DNA from: Entomomonas moraniae
GTDB taxonomy: Bacteria; Pseudomonadota; Gammaproteobacteria; Pseudomonadales; Pseudomonadaceae
NCBI RefSeq assembly: GCF_003991975.1
Contig: NZ_CP029822.1
Coordinates: 2,443,648 to 2,507,647, forward strand
DNA: 64,000 nt
Reading direction: 5' to 3'
Numbering within the stretch: the stretch's first letter is position 1; the number at the start of each line of letters is the position of its first letter. Under the pieces are notes generated by a model that saw only the letters and a program-made list of their open reading frames with translations, made no database searches and was not told where the DNA came from. This document shows positions 40,918-50,964 of the stretch, in pieces. Both the position numbers and the translations under genes were made by a program.

Positions 40918-41757
40918 ATGAAAAAACCACTTTCTTCTTACCACCCACTACTCTATAAATTACGTGTCGTTCAAAAACGACTATCGCGCACGATTATCTG
41001 GAAATTATCAAAACGTAACTATGCCGATAAAAAACAAGAGAATAAGCTGCCTTACCGACTAATCAAACACACCTCAAAACTAATCCGCAAACTAGGTGAT
41101 AGTGATGCCAGATTACAACACAACAAAATCATCAATTTAAAAAAAGCAGCTCCGTATTTAAACCATATTATTATCGAGCCAAACCAATACTTTTCTTTTT
41201 GGAAACTAGTAGGCCGCCCAACAGCAGAAAGAGGATTTGTTGAAGGGATGGAGCTTTCCATTGGAAAAGCACGAGCCGGTATAGGTGGTGGGCTTTGCCA
41301 AATCAGTAATCTTATTCACTGGATGGCATTACACTCTCCCCTGCAAGTGATTGAACGCGCCAACCATAGTTTTGACCCATTCCCTGATGATGGACGAATA
41401 CTTCCATTTGGTTCAGGAGCAGCACTTTTCTACAACTACATTGATCTTATTTTATTCAATCCCACACAAAATACCTACCAACTCACTATTTATGTCGCCG
41501 AACATCAACTAGAAGGGGAGATTTTATGTAATGTAGCAAGCGATATTAAATACCATGTTTACCAAAAAAATCATCGTTTTATCAAACTATCAGATCAAGT
41601 TGTACGTCAAAACGAAATCTGGCAAGACGTCTCCCAAAAAGGCCAAGGCGGTAAACCGGCTACCTTCTTAAACAGCCAAAAATTGTATGCCAACAGTGTA
41701 AGGGTTATGTACCCTATAGCCGATGAATTGATAACTAATAACTCTCATCATGGATAA
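40918..41757 (+). CDS. VanW family protein
   Basis: 279-aa protein of the VanW family. The core is complete: PYLNHIIIEPNQYFSFWKLVGRPTAERGF (described, about 80-108), GMELSIGKARAGIGGGLCQISNLIHW, then ERANHSFDPFPDDGRILPFGSGAALFYNY. VanW was named from a vancomycin-resistance cluster, but its activity is unknown and it also occurs in resistance-free Gram-negatives. There is no signal peptide; the N-terminus is basic. ATG 40918 starts the typical protein; an upstream TTG at 40876 would add 14 residues. The ribosome-binding site is weak. Confidence 0.85.
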   Translation: MKKPLSSYHPLLYKLRVVQKRLSRTIIWKLSKRNYADKKQENKLPYRLIKHTSKLIRKLGDSDARLQHNKIINLKKAAPYLNHIIIEPNQYFSFWKLVGRPTAERGFVEGMELSIGKARAGIGGGLCQISNLIHWMALHSPLQVIERANHSFDPFPDDGRILPFGSGAALFYNYIDLILFNPTQNTYQLTIYVAEHQLEGEILCNVASDIKYHVYQKNHRFIKLSDQVVRQNEIWQDVSQKGQGGKPATFLNSQKLYANSVRVMYPIADELITNNSHHG

Positions 41758-41910
41758 TTCGATTTAATCAACTTTATTATATCCCTGTTGTCCCTGATAA
41801 CTTTAGATTAAAACCCATAATCACCACTTAAAAACTGCAACAATAATATGAGTAACTCTCTGGCATAATAATTCTTATAAACAAATAGCCAGAGAGCCTT
41901 TTAAGTAGAG

Positions 41911-42420
41911 TTATTTCGACATCACAGCGGCACCTGCTTGTGCCACAGACATATCTTCTGCAACACTACCACCACTCACACCGATAGCACCAATAATCAA
42001 ACCATCCTTATTTTTAATTAACTCACCGCCACCAAAAATAGCCATTCCACCATTTGTCACTTCAATCCCATAAAGCTCTTGTCCTGGTTGAGTTAACTTA
42101 CTTAGTTCATAAGTCGACATATTCAAGGAACGCGCTGTTTTTGCTTTTTTAATAGCAATATCAATACTAGCTAAAAAGGCACCATCCATTCGCATAAAGG
42201 CCTTTAGATTCCCTCCTGCATCCACAATGGCAATATTCATCAATAGTTTATTATCAACCGCCTTTTTAACAGCAGCAGCCATGACTTGATGTGCTTGCTC
42301 TTGCGTAATATCACCCGGTAAATAAAGCTTCGAAGCATCTTGCCCCGCCCAAGCACTAATCCCTATAAATAACTGAATAATTAAAGCTATTTTAAAAAAA
42401 TACATTAATCTGCGTTGCAT
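41911..42420 (-). CDS. Exported GlcG/HbpS-like (DUF336) protein
   Basis: 169-aa protein with a signal peptide (MQRRLMYFFKIALIIQLFIG, cleavage near AWA-GQ) and a GlcG/HbpS domain: ITQEQAHQVMAAAVKKAV, NIAIVDAGGNLKAFMRMDGAF, SIDIAIKKAKTA, GGMAIFGGGELI and GAIGVSGGSVAED. HbpS binds haem in Streptomyces; GlcG-type relatives have unclear functions. ATG 42420 has GATGGAGA just upstream; the frame extends 36 nt further but would spoil the signal peptide. It lies 59 nt downstream of the exported cupin gene on the same strand, so the two probably act together. Confidence 0.83.
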   Translation of the reverse strand: MQRRLMYFFKIALIIQLFIGISAWAGQDASKLYLPGDITQEQAHQVMAAAVKKAVDNKLLMNIAIVDAGGNLKAFMRMDGAFLASIDIAIKKAKTARSLNMSTYELSKLTQPGQELYGIEVTNGGMAIFGGGELIKNKDGLIIGAIGVSGGSVAEDMSVAQAGAAVMSK

Positions 42421-42479
42421 TCTCCATCCCTCGCTATTAATAAACTTAATATACAACGGCTATACTCCACCTAAAAAAA

Positions 42480-42896
42480 CTACTGCTCCGCAATCACATC
42501 TAAAAATACTAAAGGCTCTTTACCTGTGTTAGTCAGTGCGTGAGATTGCCCTTTGCGCGCAATCGTGACATCGCCGGCTTTAACTGCATACTCTTTACCA
42601 TCGTTATCTTTAAATGTACCCTCACCAGAGACTATAATATAGGCATCTTCATTAGTTTCATGTTTATGCATACCAATCGAATCACCGGGTTGCAGTGTCA
42701 TCCAACCAATTTCTTTAATGGCTTGATCTTTTAAAGCCGCATCGCGTTTAAAAGCAAATTGACCATATAAAGTCCCTTTTCCACCCGCCACATCTTGGCG
42801 GTTATACTCAATCAAACTCCCTTTTTGAAACACATCAGCTACTGCAACATTAGTTGCAAATATAGCCACAGCGACACATAACATTCTAGTAAACAT
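42480..42896 (-). CDS. Exported cupin-domain protein
   Basis: 138-aa protein with a signal peptide (MFTRMLCVAVAIFATNVAVA) and one cupin barrel. The metal-binding motif is MHKHETNEDAYIIVSGEG (two His and a Glu), and the second motif (VTIARKGQSHALTNTG) supplies the last His. ATG 42896 follows GGGAG at optimal spacing; a GTG lies directly before it. Periplasmic cupins of this size may bind metals or small ligands; no enzyme activity can be assigned. First of a two-gene unit with the DUF336 protein. Confidence 0.83.
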   Translation of the reverse strand: MFTRMLCVAVAIFATNVAVADVFQKGSLIEYNRQDVAGGKGTLYGQFAFKRDAALKDQAIKEIGWMTLQPGDSIGMHKHETNEDAYIIVSGEGTFKDNDGKEYAVKAGDVTIARKGQSHALTNTGKEPLVFLDVIAEQ

Positions 42897-43062
42897 CACA
42901 CGCTCCCATAAGCAAATAAGTACAACCTATAATACCGATGAGTACAAAGATAAAGTTGATAAATAACAAACAATAGCAAACTATTACTACGATTAATTCA
43001 CTGTCTTACTATCACAGCAATAGCGCTTGCTGAAAATAACCACAAATGCTACATTAAAAGCG

Positions 43063-43262
43063 TCATAGCAAAATCTATGATATGGGCTTGGCGGCTCATT
43101 AAACTGAAGACTGTAACTATATTCATAGTACGCAGTTAGACCAGCTCGTCTCTGTATTTCATGGCAGGCTGTGTACGGGACACTCTTCGGAGTGTGCCGA
43201 TTTCTTCAGTTTTCGGTCCGCCAACCTGTGCACAGTTCCGCCTCCTTAAATAACAAGGAGGC
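43063..43262 (+). ncRNA. Candidate structured RNA with predicted pseudoknot upstream of a small gene
   Basis: About 180-200 nt with higher GC than its surroundings and dense self-complementarity. TTGGCGG (43088-43094) pairs with CCGCCAA (43218-43224), and AAACTGAAGA (43101-43110) with TCTTCAGTTT (43203-43212), giving a long closing stem. Inside are three hairpins: ACTAT/ATAGT (43116-43129), AGAC/GTCT (43138-43151), and ACACTC-TTCG-GAGTGT (43180-43195). CTGTGTAC (43169-43176), inside the closed loop, is complementary to GTGCACAG (43228-43235) outside it: a pseudoknot. A separate hairpin (43240-43262) holds an AAGGAGG sequence. I recognise no named RNA family, but similar leaders precede DUF3077-type genes in Pseudomonas as I recall. 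Confidence 0.65.
43240..43262 (+). promoter_or_regulatory. Hairpin sequestering a Shine-Dalgarno-like sequence
   Basis: GCCTCCTT (43240-43247) pairs perfectly with AAGGAGGC (43255-43262), loop AAATAAC. The 3' arm is a strong Shine-Dalgarno-like sequence 24 nt before the small gene's ATG; a second site AGGAG (43273-43277) is at normal distance. The stem's first bases (43240-43242) could instead extend the upstream pseudoknot helix. Confidence 0.55.
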
Positions 43263-43285
43263 CAACCATAACAGGAGCGAGCAAA

Positions 43286-43591
43286 ATGACCAACACCACA
43301 CGAACCAACCAAGAGCTACCCTTCACGCCACTAAATAGCGACCCACAAAACACCACCAACCCCGTTCTCTATTACGACCCTAACGCCTCAATAGACGACA
43401 TCTACGAATGTGCAGTATTCAGACTTAAAGCCATCATCAGCCTACTAAAAAACCTCGACTCATACAAAGATGACCCCGAAACCATCAACACCCTCGTATC
43501 CATCTCTACACCACTCATCAACGAAGCCCTCACCCTCCTCGAAGAACTAAACCCCATCGCTCTAAAACTAAGACTAGAAACCCAACCATAA
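43286..43591 (+). CDS. Small DUF3077-like protein of unknown function
   Basis: 101-aa soluble protein. Its pattern fits the DUF3077-type small proteins of Pseudomonas: an N-terminal FTPLNSDPQ-type segment, a YYDPNASIDDIYECAVFRL helix start, and a second helix ISTPLINEALTLLEEL. No catalytic motif or membrane segment. ATG 43286 has AGGAG nine bases upstream. Codons end in C far more than those of neighbouring genes (runs of AACACCACC-type codons), which suggests transfer from a source of different composition. The structured RNA element directly upstream is its most notable feature. Family call moderate; function unknown. Confidence 0.7.
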   Translation: MTNTTRTNQELPFTPLNSDPQNTTNPVLYYDPNASIDDIYECAVFRLKAIISLLKNLDSYKDDPETINTLVSISTPLINEALTLLEELNPIALKLRLETQP

Positions 43592-43614
43592 AAAAGGCTA
43601 GCAACTGCTAGCCC
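43591..43614 (-). terminator. Terminator of the HEAT-repeat gene cluster
   Basis: On the minus strand GGCTAGC pairs with GCTAGCC and is followed by TTTTTT (43591-43595 plus the preceding A-run). It ends the leftward cluster at 43635 and may also stop rightward transcripts of the small DUF3077-like gene. Confidence 0.7.
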
Positions 43615-43634
43615 TTACATTAACAGACAATGCT

Positions 43635-44468
43635 TTACCCTTTTGGCTTACAAGCTTCCATCGCACTCAATAAACAACTAATCCAAAAAGAATCACAGTC
43701 CTCATGTTCTATAGACTTCTGAATACTTTCTAAATAGGGGTAAAGAGAGGGATCGGCCATAAGCTCCGCTGCTTCGAACTCATAGACCCAACAATCAGGG
43801 GTTAATCTTTCTTTTAGTACTTCAATGATTCGAAGATCTTTTCTCTCTGCTAAACCTCTTAATGCTTCTCCACTGACATCATGGTTCTCATCAAAAACAT
43901 TATGCCAAAGAACTTCACGAATAGTAGGATTATCAATATCTGTATGGATTGAACCTAACTCAAAGGTTGCCCAGTTTCGCACATCATCATCTTCATCCGT
44001 TGCCAACTTCACTAATGTATCAATAGCAATATTGTCATCATAGCTACCCAGGGCACAAGCAAGATGATAACGGATAGAGGCATCCTCATGGTTCGCAAAA
44101 TAAATCAAATGTGGTAAAGCACGAGGTGTAGGCCGATGCCCTAAACCACAAATAGCCGACCCAATGATCTCTATATTCGTTTCATTCAAAGCTTCACATA
44201 AAATAGCTTGTGACTCCTCCACCGCATAATGGATAGATTTACCTGTTTCGTCCTTAGTAAATAACTGATTAAAAATATTCACAGCCAATAAACGCTTATG
44301 CCAATTATGAGACTGATAAAATTTTTGACCTAATAACACAGTTTCAGGAGTAGCGCCTAAACGCAGCTGACTCATGATGCTCCAATACTGATCCTCATAT
44401 CGATCATCTAATTGATATTGCAATGCCATACCGACAAGACTCTTTAATGTATATTTTTTCTTCTTCAA
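43635..44468 (-). CDS. HEAT-repeat protein, paralogue 1
   Basis: 277-aa soluble protein built of HEAT-like helical repeats, for example AICGLGHRPTPRALPHLIYFANHEDASIRYHLA (described, about 107-139), TLVKLATDEDDDVRNWATFELG, and SGEALRGLAERKD. HEAT repeats bind proteins; no enzyme motif is seen. It is a tandem paralogue of the next gene (44531-45394), sharing the N-terminus KYTLKSLVGMALQYQ and the same layout. The start is TTG 44468 behind GGAGAG; the paralogue shares the same leader and TTG start. Such pairs occur near toxin-immunity or accessory loci, but no toxin was recognised here. Confidence 0.75.
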   Translation of the reverse strand: MKKKKYTLKSLVGMALQYQLDDRYEDQYWSIMSQLRLGATPETVLLGQKFYQSHNWHKRLLAVNIFNQLFTKDETGKSIHYAVEESQAILCEALNETNIEIIGSAICGLGHRPTPRALPHLIYFANHEDASIRYHLACALGSYDDNIAIDTLVKLATDEDDDVRNWATFELGSIHTDIDNPTIREVLWHNVFDENHDVSGEALRGLAERKDLRIIEVLKERLTPDCWVYEFEAAELMADPSLYPYLESIQKSIEHEDCDSFWISCLLSAMEACKPKG

Positions 44469-44530
44469 AAGACTCTCCTTATCTTTTTGGTTAGTATTAT
44501 TTACTCAATCTACCTCTAACAAGGTAATGA

Positions 44531-45394
44531 TCATATTTTTAATTTACAAGCCACTAAGGCCTCTGATAGTCTACTCCAAAAAGAGAATCTTGCGGATGCT
44601 TCATCATTGTCATCTAAAAATTGCTTAATACTTTCTAAGTAAGGGAAAAGAGATGGATCGGCTATGCACTCGGCAGCATGTAGTTCATAGCCATTACAAT
44701 CAGGGGTTAGCCTATGTTTTAACTCACCCACCACTCGAAGATCTTTTCGTTCAGCCAAGCCAACCAACGCTTCACCACTGACACTTTCATTCTCATTAAA
44801 GACATTACGCCAGAGAATTTCTCGAATAGCGGGACTATCCACATCCTCATGCAGTGAGCCTAATGCAAAGGTTGCCCAATCTCGCACATCATCATCTTCA
44901 TCCATTGCCAATGTTAATAAAACTTCAATAACACTATCTCCTTTATAGCTATCGCCATCATTTGCACAAAGCGCCCAAGCTACAGACCTACGAATATATT
45001 CATTTTTATGACTAGCAAAAGCAACCAAACGCAAGGTAGCACTAGGCATTGGCCTATGGCCTAACCCACAAATAGCAGAGCTTATAACTCCCTGGCACTC
45101 ATCATCTAGTGACTTATATAAAAGAGCCTGTGATTCTTCTACCGCATAGGGAGTATGGGCAACCCCACCGGTTTTGTCTTTGATTGATAGCTGGCTAATA
45201 ATATGAACTGCCAGTAGCCGCTTATGCCAATTATTTGACAGATAAAGCTTCTGGCCTAACAACACAATTTCAGGAGTTGCCCAAAAATGTAACTGTGCAA
45301 GAATATGCCAATACTGATCATCGTATCGGTCATCAAATTGATATTGCAACGCCATACCTACAAGACTTTTTAATGTGTATTTGTTTTTATTCAA
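44531..45394 (-). CDS. HEAT-repeat protein, paralogue 2
   Basis: 287-aa HEAT-repeat protein, tandem copy of the downstream gene after a 62-nt gap. It shares KYTLKSLVGMALQYQ, DEDDDVRDWATFALGSLHED, SGEALVGLAERKDLRVV and the C-terminal DPSLFPYLESI region. Compared with its partner it has small insertions (for example GDSYKGDSVIEV). TTG 45394 with the upstream GGAGAG is the only plausible start and matches the partner's leader base for base over about 15 nt, so the duplication included the translation signals. Function unknown. Confidence 0.75.
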   Translation of the reverse strand: MNKNKYTLKSLVGMALQYQFDDRYDDQYWHILAQLHFWATPEIVLLGQKLYLSNNWHKRLLAVHIISQLSIKDKTGGVAHTPYAVEESQALLYKSLDDECQGVISSAICGLGHRPMPSATLRLVAFASHKNEYIRRSVAWALCANDGDSYKGDSVIEVLLTLAMDEDDDVRDWATFALGSLHEDVDSPAIREILWRNVFNENESVSGEALVGLAERKDLRVVGELKHRLTPDCNGYELHAAECIADPSLFPYLESIKQFLDDNDEASARFSFWSRLSEALVACKLKI

Positions 45395-45441
45395 AAGACT
45401 CTCCTCATCCTAAGAACAAAAATAAATGATCAAAGATCATA

Positions 45442-45615
45442 TTAATTCTCTTTTATAGATGCTTCTATCAAAGCCCCTAGAAATAAAGTTGTAATCGCTA
45501 CGATAATTGCCCAGCCCAAATGTCCTAATAAAAAAATAACCAAGCCAAAAAGAAGCAAGGCATAAGTACTCGGATCAGTGAATAACTCGATAAAACAATC
45601 TTCAATAAATTTCAT
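45442..45615 (-). CDS. Small membrane protein, 57 aa
   Basis: Starts MKFIEDCFIELFTDPSTYAL and continues with two hydrophobic segments (about 19-31 and 33-49), ending EASIKEN. The frame begins at ATG 45615 and stops with TAA at 45442. The ribosome-binding site is weak (GAG 10 nt upstream). It sits between the HEAT genes and a larger membrane-protein gene on the same strand, 20 nt after the latter's stop. No family recognised. Its codon composition and clean two-helix pattern favour a real gene. Confidence 0.6.
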   Translation of the reverse strand: MKFIEDCFIELFTDPSTYALLLFGLVIFLLGHLGWAIIVAITTLFLGALIEASIKEN

Positions 45616-45635
45616 TAAATGAGCTCAATAAAGTA

Positions 45636-46196
45636 TTAAGGAAGATTATTCGTCATCTTAACAAATAACCAAATTCCCACAATGGTACTCATCAAAAAAT
45701 AAAGAGAAACAAAACAAATAATAACAACACAAATCCTTGGCAATTTTTGCTGCCCAATGTGCCAAATATAAATAAAACGTATCCAAATACCTGAAAAACA
45801 ACCAACAAAACAAGCTACTACGACACAGGCCCCATAAACAACTTTAGACAAGGGGTACCCCATAGATGAAGTAAAAAAGACAATCACTAAATAGATAAAC
45901 AAAAAGCCTAAGAATATGCTTATAAAAACAACCCACTGATGATTGCTTATTTTAGGATTAATAACAAACTCCATTAAACTGCTATAGATCATCGCTGGAA
46001 TAGCCATGTAAGCCAATAAAAATAAGCTTAATGCAAATAATGGAGAAAACCCAAAATTAAAAATATCCTCAATACCCCTACTCCATAAAAACACATAACC
46101 TATTATTGCAAAAATAGAGGCAATAACCGTTAAAAAAATAGGGCATAAACAACCAATATAAAGCCTTAATAATCGTTTTGGAAATTCCTTATTCAT
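45636..46196 (-). CDS. Membrane protein of unknown function, 186 aa
   Basis: Five likely transmembrane helices (about 14-35, 50-72, 86-108, 118-138, 154-178) with a short basic N-terminus (MNKEFPKRLLRLY). No motif, signal peptide or soluble domain of note. It lies between the lipoprotein genes and the 57-aa membrane protein on the same strand. I do not recognise the family. Confidence 0.6.
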   Translation of the reverse strand: MNKEFPKRLLRLYIGCLCPIFLTVIASIFAIIGYVFLWSRGIEDIFNFGFSPLFALSLFLLAYMAIPAMIYSSLMEFVINPKISNHQWVVFISIFLGFLFIYLVIVFFTSSMGYPLSKVVYGACVVVACFVGCFSGIWIRFIYIWHIGQQKLPRICVVIICFVSLYFLMSTIVGIWLFVKMTNNLP

Positions 46197-46308
46197 TTAT
46201 TAATACGCATTTAAAATCAAACTATTCTACTTCAACAAACATAACTATCCATTAAATCCTCTTAAATAAACTCAATAAAAGCCCACCATTGCTAGCCTTT
46301 ATATTTAT

Positions 46309-46824
46309 CTAAACACTACAAATAGGGGGAAGCTTATCTAATGTAACTGATACTTTTTTATAAATACCGCTATTCTGCCTAACTATTTTATAAATCATAA
46401 CCGTATCGCCATTCTTATAATCATTGTCTACATAATAGAAAGCATTAGGTTCTGGTTTAAACATAAAGCCAGATAAAATCTTATTTACATGATAATCTTT
46501 CACTATAACCATAGCAATATTATCCTTGGCTGATAGCCAAAACTCGCGACGAATAGCAGACATTCCCAATATTTCAGGTACACCAATCTTCTTGTTCGAT
46601 AGCCTTGAGCGACTTGACGATGGGTAGTAAATTAATCCTCGCTGCTCCCCATTCAAATTAAGGCAATCTTTTGTCTGAGCAATAATAAATAAATTACGTG
46701 CTTGGGTGCTCGAATCGAAGGCAATACCAGCTTTATCTCCCCCTTCGAAATCCTTAAGCATTTTAGGACCAGTAGAACAAGCAGAAGCAAGAAAAAACAA
46801 TAAAATAACAACAATATACTTCAT
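46309..46824 (-). CDS. Small lipoprotein of unknown function, 171 aa
   Basis: Type II signal peptide MKYIVVILLFFLASACSTG with lipobox LASAC (lipidated Cys16). The mature domain, beta-rich in appearance (ARNLFIIAQTKDCLNL, AFYYVDNDYKNGDTVMIYKIV), has no recognised motif. The start ATG 46824 is two bases after the stop of the upstream lipoprotein gene, so the two are translationally linked. It may face the periplasm from either membrane; residue +2 is Ser, favouring the outer membrane. Confidence 0.65.
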   Translation of the reverse strand: MKYIVVILLFFLASACSTGPKMLKDFEGGDKAGIAFDSSTQARNLFIIAQTKDCLNLNGEQRGLIYYPSSSRSRLSNKKIGVPEILGMSAIRREFWLSAKDNIAMVIVKDYHVNKILSGFMFKPEPNAFYYVDNDYKNGDTVMIYKIVRQNSGIYKKVSVTLDKLPPICSV

Positions 46825-46826
46825 AG

Positions 46827-47390
46827 CTAATTACCTACCTGATTCCTCCACTTCTCCATAATTCCAATCAATTTTTGCGTATTCTCAACATCAATAGCGA
46901 TGGCTCTAACAGAAAATAATAGCTCAGATGTAGCAACTAAAACTGGTTCACCTGTTAACTCATCCTTAGTGTACAAATAACTAAATCCGTTTTCACCCCA
47001 ACTATCTGTTTTACAAAATTGATTACCCATATCACTAACAGCTTTGCTTTCACTACCTCTTTGATTAGCCCACTCAATAAACTGCTGATAGCAGGCAATA
47101 TCTTTATCAAAACTCTCACGGGATACTTTTCGATAAGCAATAATAAATTGACCATAATCCACAATCGGCCACACATAATTATTATTATCAGCAATCCTCA
47201 TTTCTAACTGACTAGATTTATATTGCCGTTTTGAACTATCAACATCAAATGAATAATACTCAACTGGAAGACGATAAGATTCGTAATTCTGTAATGTCGC
47301 TGCTTTAGTAAAACTGTGTAAACCATCATCCATGGTCTTACAGGCTGTTAAAGAAAGAACAACAAATAGATAAAAGAAATATTTAAACAT
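46827..47390 (-). CDS. Small lipoprotein of unknown function, 187 aa
   Basis: Signal peptide MFKYFFYLFVVLSLTACKT with lipobox LTAC (lipidated Cys17). The mature part is mixed alpha/beta (YESYRLPVEYYSFDVDSSKR, YGQFIIAYRKVSRE, TSELLFSVRAIAIDVE). ATG 47390 follows AAGG; a TTG directly before it gives one extra residue. First gene of the leftward accessory cluster, 130 nt downstream of the rRNA operon's end. No family recognised. Confidence 0.65.
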   Translation of the reverse strand: MFKYFFYLFVVLSLTACKTMDDGLHSFTKAATLQNYESYRLPVEYYSFDVDSSKRQYKSSQLEMRIADNNNYVWPIVDYGQFIIAYRKVSRESFDKDIACYQQFIEWANQRGSESKAVSDMGNQFCKTDSWGENGFSYLYTKDELTGEPVLVATSELLFSVRAIAIDVENTQKLIGIMEKWRNQVGN

Positions 47391-47482
47391 CAATAAGCCT
47401 TATAAAAAATAGATTTCTATCTAAAATTAACTAAATTGTAATATTAATTAAAACCAAGTTTAATTACTAATAAATTTAAGCC

Positions 47483-47517
47483 AAAAAAAAGCCCCACTAT
47501 TTCTAGCAGGGCTTTTG
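47483..47517 (-). terminator. Intrinsic terminator of the rRNA operon
   Basis: On the minus strand AAAAGCCC and GGGCTTTT close a stem with an inner CTA-GAAA-TAG hairpin, followed by a run of eight T. It lies just after the 5S gene. Confidence 0.85.
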
Positions 47518-47525
47518 TGTATGAA

Positions 47526-47643
47526 GCTTGAGGATGACCTACTCTCACATGGGGAAACCCCACACTACCATTGGCGATGCATCGTTTCACTACTGAGTTC
47601 GGGATGGGATCAGGTGGTTCCAATGCTCTATTGTCCTCAAGCA
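47526..47643 (-). rRNA. rrf: 5S ribosomal RNA
   Basis: About 118 nt, last gene of the rRNA operon. The minus strand has the typical ends (GCTTGAGGACAATAGAGC at the 5' side and GTAGGTCATCCTCAAGC at the 3' side, which pair) and the conserved CCCGAACTCAG and AAACGATGCATCGCC loops. The ends are estimated within two or three bases. It closely follows the Pseudomonas 5S pattern. Confidence 0.95.
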
Positions 47644-47839
47644 ATTCTTTATGGGATAAGGTGTTTGGATAGTTAACCTTACGCCCCAAATCAGATATGC
47701 TTGTAAGTATTCACTTACGCGTTGAAGTTGATTAATTAGTTTAAAGTCTATTTCTGTGCTTCGGCAAACGAACTCATTTGCTCACTTTCGACTTATTTGC
47801 TTGATTCTTTGAGTCTAACTAAATAACTTGGGGTTATAT

Positions 47840-50737
<2,898 letters not shown>

Positions 50738-50884
50738 TAACCCTAAATTATCTAGAGCTACACAACCAAAGAATTAAACTTTTTTCGCCGAAAACTTGCG
50801 CTTGAGTTCGCAAGATTTTCACCTTAGCATTAGTAATTAGACCAGTAATTACTAATTAATCTTTACTTCTTTGCATATCTAATT

Positions 50885-50895
50885 TGTTAAAGAAC
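50885..50895 (-). promoter_or_regulatory. boxA antitermination site in the 16S-23S spacer
   Basis: Minus-strand GTTCTTTAACA matches the boxA consensus for Nus-factor antitermination. It lies between tRNA-Ala and 23S and repeats the site in the 16S leader. Confidence 0.65.
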
Positions 50896-50964
50896 AGTCT
50901 AACTTTAGAAGTTAGAAGGTAACTCTCTTTCTTTCAAAAGAATTAGCTTCTAATCTCTAGATTC

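Noticed and set aside
43027..43055. Promoter for the structured RNA (TTGCTG, 17 nt, TACATT)
   Set aside because: Both hexamers are weak matches; spacing alone is not enough to list it as a feature.
47444..47689. Open frame of 81 codons on the minus strand with low-complexity start
   Set aside because: It overlaps the 5S rRNA gene and its terminator; the translation is of rRNA sequence.
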